Shown here piece after piece: positions 1 through 5,072 of a stretch of 5,072 nt of DNA. The translations under genes and the position numbers were made by a program. Origin of the DNA: Chloroflexota bacterium (GTDB taxonomy: Bacteria > Chloroflexota > Dehalococcoidia > SZUA-161); NCBI GenBank assembly GCA_003229915.1, contig QIGA01000031.1, positions 1 through 5,072 on the forward strand, read 5' to 3'. Each line of letters starts with the position of its first letter. Position 1 is the stretch's first letter. The notes under the pieces were generated by a model. The model saw nothing but the letters and a program-made list of their open reading frames with translations, did no database searches and was not told where the DNA came from.

Positions 1-1
1 G

Positions 2-577
2 GTCGGCATCCCCTGCCAGGTGCTGGCGCTGAGAAAGATGCAGGCTGCGAAGCACGAGACCGGGGCCAGGGGAGTGAAGCTCGTTATCGGGCTCTTCTGC
101 ACCTGGGCTTTGTCCTATAAAGGCTTCTACGAATTCCTCAAAGACAAGGTGGACCCCTCGCTCATCAGGCGCATCGATATCACGCCTCCTCCAGATAACA
201 TCATGGTGTTGGAAACAGCAGGAGGCGATGTAAGGTTCTCCCTGGATGAGGTCAGAGAATTCATCAAGCCCACGTGCAGCGTCTGCTACGATATGACCTC
301 AGAGTTCGCCGACATATCGGTAGGGATGGTGGAAGGAATTGAAGACTGGAACACCTTGATAGTGAGAACCTCGGCGGGCAAGAGGTTTATTGATAAGGCG
401 AAGAGGGCGGGCGTAATCAATACCAGGCCGCTGGAACAGACAAGGCTAGACCACCTGAAAGAGGCGTCATCCCTCAAGAAGAAGAGGGCTGTAGACGCAA
501 TTCAGAAGAGGACAAACGATAAAAGTAACCTGCTATACCTGCGCCTCCGCGCTCAGGAGAAGGAAAGGTACCTTTAG
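2..577 (+). CDS. Coenzyme F420 hydrogenase/dehydrogenase beta-subunit-like protein, C-terminal part (5' end outside window)
   Basis: This is the 3' part of an FrhB/FdhB-family gene; the frame is open from base 2, so the GTG at 20 is an internal codon and not the start. Family members are cytoplasmic FAD and [4Fe-4S] subunits that pass electrons between iron-sulfur partners and F420 or another flavin-type acceptor. Visible landmarks are GIPCQ at the left edge (Cys codon 14-16), GLFC (Cys codon 98-100), a CSVC pair followed by the characteristic EFADISVG stretch (about 275-325), and a W-x-T-x-I-x-R-T segment. The four cysteines sit where the family has cluster ligands, which I infer rather than prove. 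The last 45 residues are basic, helical and not conserved. It ends 9 bases before iorA on the same strand, so co-transcription and a role as electron partner of IorAB are likely. Whether it uses F420 cannot be told from this fragment. Confidence 0.85.
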   Translation, partial: VGIPCQVLALRKMQAAKHETGARGVKLVIGLFCTWALSYKGFYEFLKDKVDPSLIRRIDITPPPDNIMVLETAGGDVRFSLDEVREFIKPTCSVCYDMTSEFADISVGMVEGIEDWNTLIVRTSAGKRFIDKAKRAGVINTRPLEQTRLDHLKEASSLKKKRAVDAIQKRTNDKSNLLYLRLRAQEKERYL

Positions 578-580
578 GAG
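576..580 (+). promoter_or_regulatory. Shine-Dalgarno site of iorA
   Basis: AGGAG overlaps the stop codon of the upstream FrhB-like gene and lies six bases before ATG 587. It fixes the iorA start and suggests that ribosomes ending the upstream gene reinitiate here. Confidence 0.7.
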
Positions 581-586
581 TTCAAT

Positions 587-2500
587 ATGGGGGCACTAGA
601 GCTTGACCAACCCGGCAAAACCGTGCTCATGATGGGCAATGAAGCCGTTGCCCGTGGCGCCATCGAGGCTGGCGTTGACTTCTGCGCCTCTTACCCGGGT
701 ACCCCTGCTACAGAGATTCTCGAATCCCTGGCGCGTGTGGCTGAGCGTTTCGGTATCTATGCCGAGTGGTCCACCAACGAGATAGTGTCACTAGAGACGG
801 CGGCCGCTGCTTCCCTTGCCGGTTTGAGGGCATTAGTATCCATGAAGCAGCCCGGTGTCAACGTGTGCTCGGACTTCCTGATGACGGTCAATATCACCGG
901 CATCAATGGCGGCCTTGTTCTGGTAGTCGCCGATGACCCCCGAGCGATGTCCAGCATCAACGAGCAGGATAGCCGGAATTATGCCAGGTACGCTGACCTG
1001 CCTCTTTTGGAGCCGGCGGACTGCCAGGAGGCTAAGGATATGACCAGGTGGGCATTCGAGCTTTCTGAGAAGCTCAGACTGCCCTGCATACTGAGGACTG
1101 TCACCAGATTATCTCACAGCAGGCGAAATGTTAAGCTCGGCGATCTTCCCACAAAGAAGAGGACAGCTAAATTCGAAGGCGTGTACATATCCAGGGATCA
1201 GGACTTAGCGGTTGCACAGCACGCTGCGCTTCACCAGAAGCTGGAGCAGGCACGAGAGGAGTTCGAGGCATCACAGTTCAACTTCTATGTCGGCCCCAGG
1301 AAGGCGAGATTCGTCATAGTTACCTGCGGCAGCGGCTGGGTCTATTCCCGCGAGGCGGTGGCAGCGCTGCGACTCAAAGGTAAGGTGGGGATCCTGAAAA
1401 TCGGCACCACCTGGCCGCTTCCTGAGAGATTCATCGTCGACCACCTCAAGAATGTCACTGAGATACTCATCGTTGAGGATGTAGACCCCTTCCTGGAGCA
1501 AAACATCAAAATCCTGCTGGCAGAGCAGGCAAAGACCTTGGGGCCGATTGAGGTCTATGGCGCTAAATCCGGACATCTCCCAGCCTATGGCGAGATGAAT
1601 CAGGATAAAGTCACCCAGGCCCTGGCCAGCATTAAAGGGCTGAAGCCCCGGGTAAGGGACGAAAAATACGTGGAGAAGGCGAAAGAACTGGCACTGGCTT
1701 ATATTCCTCCCAGGATGCCCACATTCTGCCCCGGCTGCCCGCACAGGGCATCCATGTGGGCTATAAAATCGGCGCTCAAGCTGGATGGCCGGGATGGATT
1801 TGTCGCTGGCGACATAGGTTGCTCCAGCATCGGTACAGGTCTGACAGGCTACTTCCAAGTAAAGACCATTCACTGTATGGGCGCTGGCATCGGGCTGGCC
1901 AACGGATTTGGTAAGCTGGACAGGTTTGCTTTCAACCAGCCTGTGATCGCAGTCTGCGGTGACTCCACCTTCTACCATGCCGCTATCCCGGCGCTCATAA
2001 ACGCCCGGGTCCACAATAGCAACGTACTCATGGTGGTGCTGGACAACGGCGGTACAGCCATGACAGGCTTCCAGCCTCACCCGGGCTCCGGGTTAGATGC
2101 CTTTGGACAGCCCGCACCTACCGTGGAAATCGAGAATATATGCGGGGGGATCGGGGTTGAATTCAAGGTAAGAGACCCCTTTGAGATAAGCCAGGCTATA
2201 GAGGACCTTTACGATATGCTTCAGGATAGTGGCCCCAGGGTGATGATCTTCCGCAGAAGATGCTTCCTCATCGAGGCCAAGGAGAAGCTGCAGAAGAAAT
2301 ATTACGTCGACCAGTCAAAATGTATCGGCGACGACTGCGGCTGCGCCCGCTTTTGCAGCAGGGTGTTCAACTGCCCCGGCATAATCTGGGACCAGGAGGC
2401 GCAGAAGGCAAAGATAGACGAGGTTGTGTGCACCGGCTGCGGAGTTTGCGCCACGCTTTGTCCCGAAGGGGCTATCCTAGTTCGGGGGGCTGCGCCATGA
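587..2500 (+). CDS. iorA: Indolepyruvate:ferredoxin oxidoreductase, alpha subunit
   Basis: Catalytic subunit of the thiamine-diphosphate enzyme that oxidatively decarboxylates aryl-2-oxoacids (indolepyruvate, phenylpyruvate, hydroxyphenylpyruvate) with CoA to aryl-acetyl-CoA and CO2, reducing ferredoxin; cytoplasmic and oxygen-sensitive. The 637 residues match the usual full length of about 600-640. In order: N-terminal pyrimidine-binding domain with MMGNEAVARGAIEAG (15-29) and SYPGTPATE (35-43); a central transketolase-C-like domain (about 240-350); then the TPP domain with CPGCPHR (381-387), GDIGCSS (408-414), GDS (458-460) and LDNGGTAMTG (485-494), the last two forming the Mg-TPP motif. 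Last come two [4Fe-4S] motifs: an atypical one (Cys 579, 584, 586, 590, 596) and a standard CxxCxxCxxxCP (615-625). ATG 587 has a good ribosome site. It shares ATGA with iorB. Substrate preference within aryl-oxoacids is inferred from the family. Confidence 0.95.
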   Translation: MGALELDQPGKTVLMMGNEAVARGAIEAGVDFCASYPGTPATEILESLARVAERFGIYAEWSTNEIVSLETAAAASLAGLRALVSMKQPGVNVCSDFLMTVNITGINGGLVLVVADDPRAMSSINEQDSRNYARYADLPLLEPADCQEAKDMTRWAFELSEKLRLPCILRTVTRLSHSRRNVKLGDLPTKKRTAKFEGVYISRDQDLAVAQHAALHQKLEQAREEFEASQFNFYVGPRKARFVIVTCGSGWVYSREAVAALRLKGKVGILKIGTTWPLPERFIVDHLKNVTEILIVEDVDPFLEQNIKILLAEQAKTLGPIEVYGAKSGHLPAYGEMNQDKVTQALASIKGLKPRVRDEKYVEKAKELALAYIPPRMPTFCPGCPHRASMWAIKSALKLDGRDGFVAGDIGCSSIGTGLTGYFQVKTIHCMGAGIGLANGFGKLDRFAFNQPVIAVCGDSTFYHAAIPALINARVHNSNVLMVVLDNGGTAMTGFQPHPGSGLDAFGQPAPTVEIENICGGIGVEFKVRDPFEISQAIEDLYDMLQDSGPRVMIFRRRCFLIEAKEKLQKKYYVDQSKCIGDDCGCARFCSRVFNCPGIIWDQEAQKAKIDEVVCTGCGVCATLCPEGAILVRGAAP

Positions 2501-3141
2501 CTCTGGAGAAAGACCCGCTAAACCTAATCATAGCAGGCGTCGGTGGCCAGGGTAACATCCTCGCTTCCCAGATAGTAGCAACCGCCGGGATAAAGGAATG
2601 GCTCTACGTAACGGTGAGCGAGACCTATGGCGCTTCCCAGAGAGGAGGCCCGGTGATGAGCCATGTGCGTTTCTCCGCGAAGGCGCAATGCGGCCCATTG
2701 ATACCCGAGGGCGAGGCAGACATTATCGTCGGGTTGGAGCCTATAGAAGCGTTGCGCATTATCGCCGATTATGGCAACCCCAGTACGAGGGTTATCGTCA
2801 GCCCCAATCCCATCTATCCCATCTCTGTCCTCTCCGGGCAGGCCAAGTATCCTCCCGTGGAAGAGGTTATACAAAAGCTGGGGGGGTTGGTAGCAGAAGT
2901 CAGGGTGGTCAAAGCCATCGAGGAGGGTGAGACAGGCCTGGCTGCCAATATCGTTATGGTGGGTGCGCTGGCTGGCTCGGGGATGGTTCCCATTGGAATG
3001 AAGAATTTCGAGGAATCGCTAGGGGAAATCATGTCCCACAGGGATTTAGATTTGAATCTCCGGGCCTTCAAGAAGGGCGTGGAGCTGGCCAGGGGCAAGG
3101 TTGCTGTGCCGGCGCCAGTAAAGACAAGGAAGCGCAAGTGA
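2497..3141 (+). CDS. iorB: Indolepyruvate:ferredoxin oxidoreductase, beta subunit
   Basis: Small subunit of the IorAB complex, belonging to the gamma-domain family of pyruvate/2-oxoacid:ferredoxin oxidoreductases. The 214 residues are near the family's usual 190-210. The nucleotide-binding-like GVGGQGN lies at about residues 15-21, the conserved SETYGASQRGG segment at about 42-52 followed by VMSHVRFS, then a GLEPIEALR helix and an AANIVMVGALAG segment near residue 153. The start at ATG 2497 is chosen because it overlaps the iorA stop (ATGA), and because the open frame extending further upstream is only iorA read out of phase. A G-run (2484-2489) seven bases before the ATG is a poor ribosome site, so translation is probably coupled to iorA, which suits a fixed subunit ratio. 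The stop overlaps the following dapA remnant. The C-terminal 15 or so residues are basic and poorly conserved. Confidence 0.95.
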   Translation: MTLEKDPLNLIIAGVGGQGNILASQIVATAGIKEWLYVTVSETYGASQRGGPVMSHVRFSAKAQCGPLIPEGEADIIVGLEPIEALRIIADYGNPSTRVIVSPNPIYPISVLSGQAKYPPVEEVIQKLGGLVAEVRVVKAIEEGETGLAANIVMVGALAGSGMVPIGMKNFEESLGEIMSHRDLDLNLRAFKKGVELARGKVAVPAPVKTRKRK

Positions 3142-3449
3142 TGTTCAAGGCTGTCCATGTGCCCAGTCGCACTGTTATCAGTATCTCTGCAGAAACCGTT
3201 ATCGAACTAAGCCAAATCGATAACATCGTAGGATTAAAAGAGGCAAGCGGTAATTTGGGACAGGCAGCGAGAATACTCGATGGTACGAATAAGGATTTTC
3301 TTCTCTATAGTGGAGGCGACGGAGATACATTTCCTCTGCTTTCGCTTGGTGCCTACGGTGCTATTAGTGAGGAAGATGTAGACAGAGCCTTCGCGTTAGT
3401 TAAAGCTCTCAAAGGGGAGCCAGCCCTGTCTCTGCCCGACCACTTATGA
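3138..3449 (+). pseudogene. dapA: Dihydrodipicolinate synthase (DapA) remnant, truncated at the N terminus and probably deleted internally
   Basis: The 103-residue frame reads as the middle of a DapA-family (beta/alpha)8 aldolase, an enzyme of about 290-300 residues that condenses pyruvate with aspartate semialdehyde in lysine synthesis; relatives are N-acetylneuraminate lyase and KDG aldolase. Residues 8-12 (VPSRT) match the YNVPSRT motif, residues 30-38 (IVGLKEASG) contain the Schiff-base lysine K34, and 53-76 match the DF-x-x-x-SG-D segment through GAYGAIS. The first 130 or so residues are absent, and the catalytic Tyr of YNVPSRT is Val here. After residue 77 the text jumps to SEEDVDRAFALVKAL, which resembles the extreme C-terminal helix of DapA, implying loss of some 70-75 residues. 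GTG 3138 overlaps the iorB stop by four bases, so a small peptide could be translated, but it cannot form the barrel. Composition is AT-richer than iorB. Confidence 0.75.
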
Positions 3450-3465
3450 CACTTTTGGAGACGCT

Positions 3466-3493
3466 TTGGCGGCAAAATCAGCTAGTCCATACT
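3466..3493 (+). promoter_or_regulatory. Weak candidate sigma70-type promoter for the radical SAM gene
   Basis: TTGGCG (3466-3471) and CATACT (3488-3493) each match four of six consensus bases and are separated by 16 bases in the only gap between the dapA remnant and the radical SAM gene. Transcription would begin near 3500, which would favour ATG 3519 over ATG 3498 as start. Such matches arise often by chance in AT-richer DNA. Confidence 0.2.
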
Positions 3494-3509
3494 AGATATG
3501 TACTTATGG

Positions 3510-3515
3510 GGAGGT
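3510..3515 (+). promoter_or_regulatory. Shine-Dalgarno site deciding the radical SAM start
   Basis: GGAGGT precedes ATG 3519 with a short gap of three bases. No comparable purine-rich site precedes the alternative in-frame ATG 3498, and ATG 3534 lies too far downstream. This selects 3519, with the caveat that the spacing is tighter than usual. Confidence 0.5.
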
Positions 3516-3518
3516 GCG

Positions 3519-4916
3519 ATGAAGCTTGAAGATATGCCTATAAAAGCGGCAATGTGGAGAACCGCCAACTCGAAAGTGGAATGCCTTCTTAGTCCAAGGC
3601 ACTGTAAAATGAATGTCGGACAGAAGGGTTTTTGCGGAGTTCGAAAAAACATTGAAGGAACTCTTCATTCACTCACTTATGGCAAAACCGTCCAACTGAC
3701 TCAAGAAACTATCGAAACTGAGGCTGTATTCCACTACGCACCTGATGCCCCAATTCTGTCTTTGGGTAATATCGGATGCATGCTAGCGTGTGATTTTTGC
3801 CAAAATTGGAAGACCGCACAAGTCAAACACTTGGACGAGAAGGAGATTCACTATCATACACCTGAGCAAGTGGTTGATATAGCTTTACAGCGGGGGATTC
3901 AAATATTGTCTTGGACGTATAATGATCCAGTTGTATGGTTCGAATTTGTTATGGACACGGCTAGGTTAGCGCGCCAGAAGGGTCTCAAGAACCTCTTCAA
4001 ATCATCTTTCTTCATAAGCTTAGAAGCCGCTGCGGAATTGTGCAATGTAATTGATGTCTTTAGCATCTCCATTAAATCAATGGACGAAGCATTCTATCGG
4101 AGGCTTAGCAAAGGATGGTTACCTCCAGTATTAGAAGCCACAAAGCTTGTCTTCGCAAATGGCAAACACGTTGAGATCAGCAACTTACTGATTACTGATC
4201 TCAATGATTCAGAAGACCACGTAAAACGCATGGCCAGTTGGGTTCTAGATAACTTATCTGACAAAGTGCCGCTACATTTCGTTCGATTTCATCCAGATTA
4301 TAAGTACACCCACGTTCCAAGGACTCCCGTCGAACGTCTATATAGAGCACGAGAAATAGCGAGAGGGATGGGAATAAAGTATTGCTACATTGGCAATGTT
4401 TGCGAATGGGTTAACACACAATGTCCTAATTGCGGTCATTGTCTTGTCAAACGATATGGCTTAAATGCTTACATTACGGGTATTACTGAGGACAACCGTT
4501 GTCAGAAATGCGGGATGGAATCGAATATAATTAGATTACGCTCGACCGGGGTAGAAGCAACTAATGTCGCCAGAAATGACGAATGGCAGGGTGCAGTTAG
4601 TGAGAAACAGTTTAAGTGGCACGGCGATATAAATCTTGTTCATATCGTTGGCCGGAACGAGAGCGATATACCCGGTATAGTCGTCTGCCAGAGGAAGTAT
4701 GAAAAGGATAAGGAGGCAGCACCTGTAGTCATGCCGCTACCACCTCGAGAAGAGTGGAGATTTAGTATATCAAAAGGGGACCCCTTAGAAACGGGAATCA
4801 CAATTAAACATCAACCCTATATACATGTACAATTGTTTCGAGAACTGGACCGCGCGCATTTCCCTACCCAACCTGATATGGATGGCTATGAATGGACTCA
4901 AGTAGAGTCCTCGTAG
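3519..4916 (+). CDS. AmmeMemoRadiSam (AmrS/PflA-like) radical SAM protein with C-terminal extension
   Basis: Radical SAM enzyme of the AmmeMemoRadiSam family, whose reaction is not established; relatives include pyruvate-formate-lyase activating enzymes. From M3519 it is 465 residues; the positions below count from the alternative ATG 3498 (subtract 7). An N-terminal Cys region (CLLSPRHC 29-36, FCGVR 45-49) precedes the radical SAM core with the cluster motif CX3CX2C at C94, C98, C101 followed by QNW. Further family signatures are WTYNDPVVWFEF (139-150), AFYRRLSKG (198-206), HVEISNLLITDLND (224-237), RFHPDYK (263-269), TPVERLYRAREIA (276-288) and YIGNV (297-301). Then come zinc-knuckle pairs CPNC (309-312) and CQKC (335-338). 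Family proteins usually end near here at about 340 residues; this one continues about 120 residues without recognised motifs. No MEMO1- or AMMECR1-like partner lies in the window. The gene is clearly AT-richer than iorAB, suggesting horizontal acquisition. Confidence 0.85.
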   Translation: MKLEDMPIKAAMWRTANSKVECLLSPRHCKMNVGQKGFCGVRKNIEGTLHSLTYGKTVQLTQETIETEAVFHYAPDAPILSLGNIGCMLACDFCQNWKTAQVKHLDEKEIHYHTPEQVVDIALQRGIQILSWTYNDPVVWFEFVMDTARLARQKGLKNLFKSSFFISLEAAAELCNVIDVFSISIKSMDEAFYRRLSKGWLPPVLEATKLVFANGKHVEISNLLITDLNDSEDHVKRMASWVLDNLSDKVPLHFVRFHPDYKYTHVPRTPVERLYRAREIARGMGIKYCYIGNVCEWVNTQCPNCGHCLVKRYGLNAYITGITEDNRCQKCGMESNIIRLRSTGVEATNVARNDEWQGAVSEKQFKWHGDINLVHIVGRNESDIPGIVVCQRKYEKDKEAAPVVMPLPPREEWRFSISKGDPLETGITIKHQPYIHVQLFRELDRAHFPTQPDMDGYEWTQVESS

Positions 4917-4984
4917 GTGGTGTAGCAGGGGGCTAGGAAGAAGAGGGCCACTGCGGCATCCTCACCGGTAAGGAGAAACAAACG

Positions 4985-5072
4985 GTGAAGGAGGTAATGT
5001 CAGTGGTCAAGGAGAGCATAGATGCCCTGCCCCCCCGGAAATCGGTCCAGGTAAAATGTTGGGCCTGGATTG
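4985..5072 (+). CDS. Start of an unidentified protein, running off the right edge
   Basis: An open frame starts at GTG 4985, nine bases after AAGGAG (4970-4975), and gives 29 codons before the window ends. ATG 4997, in the same frame, is less likely because its own AAGGAGGT sits almost against it. The visible peptide has two similar seven-residue units (VKEVMSV, VKESIDA), then PPRKSVQVKCWAW. The frame is also open back to a TAG at 4934-4936. I do not recognise the family. GC content is back to the level of the ior genes, and the spacing of 68 bases after the radical SAM stop fits either a new operon or a leader. It could equally be the remnant of a broken gene. Confidence 0.35.
   Translation, partial: MKEVMSVVKESIDALPPRKSVQVKCWAWI

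Noticed and set aside
1271..2080. Long minus-strand open frame (269 codons) inside iorA
   Set aside because: It lies wholly opposite a strongly conserved plus-strand gene, has no recognisable domain, and long antisense frames are expected opposite GC-rich coding sequence.
2260..2496. Upstream extension of the iorB frame to ATG 2260
   Set aside because: The first 79 residues are arginine-rich, family-unlike sequence that is iorA read out of phase; IorB homology begins just after ATG 2497.
2598..2930. Plus-strand open frame of 110 codons inside iorB
   Set aside because: It is an out-of-phase, arginine- and glycine-rich shadow of iorB with no family signature.
3453..3478. Possible hairpin after the dapA remnant (TTTTG...CGC-TTTG-GCG...CAAAA)
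   Set aside because: The stem is short, broken by an unequal internal loop, and has no following T-run, so an intrinsic terminator is not supported.
3138..4916. Mobile element carrying the dapA remnant and the radical SAM gene
   Set aside because: No transposase or integrase, terminal inverted repeats or flanking target duplication could be found at either border; only the composition shift remains, which is reported as a finding.
4925..4954. Possible stem-loop after the radical SAM stop (GCAG..GGC / GCC.CTGC)
   Set aside because: Seven pairs interrupted by an internal loop, a 13-base loop and no T-tract; too weak to call a terminator.

Overview
The window reads as a piece of a strictly anaerobic prokaryote's chromosome. 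The left 3.1 kb is GC-rich (one sampled 60-base line, 2041-2100, is about 65% GC) and carries oxygen-sensitive iron-sulfur enzymes. Bacterial-style Shine-Dalgarno sites and tight gene overlaps are present. An FrhB-like flavoprotein next to an indolepyruvate:ferredoxin oxidoreductase would suit a Chloroflexota (Dehalococcoidia-like), other sediment bacterium or archaeal-influenced lineage, but the sequence alone does not fix the taxon.

Layout. Bases 2-577 are the 3' part of an F420-hydrogenase beta-subunit (FrhB/FdhB-like) gene whose start lies outside the window. After 9 bases comes iorA (587-2500), overlapping iorB (2497-3141) by the ATGA junction. These three same-strand genes look like one operon: IorAB oxidises aryl-2-oxoacids to aryl-acyl-CoA plus CO2, and the FrhB-like protein may shuttle the electrons. 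The iorB stop overlaps the start of a 103-residue reading frame (3138-3449) that is a truncated, internally deleted dihydrodipicolinate synthase (dapA) remnant.

From about 3142 base composition shifts abruptly to AT-richer DNA (sampled lines about 38-45% GC). This stretch includes the dapA remnant and an AmmeMemoRadiSam-type radical SAM gene (3519-4916) with an unusual C-terminal extension of about 120 residues. After its stop the sequence turns GC-rich again, and a new reading frame with its own Shine-Dalgarno site starts at 4985 and runs off the right edge. The simplest reading is a chromosomal operon followed by a scar or insertion region holding one decayed gene and one probably transferred gene.

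No rRNA, tRNA, CRISPR array, transposase or convincing intrinsic terminator was seen. The most unusual item is the extended radical SAM protein; nothing here proves a new multi-gene system.
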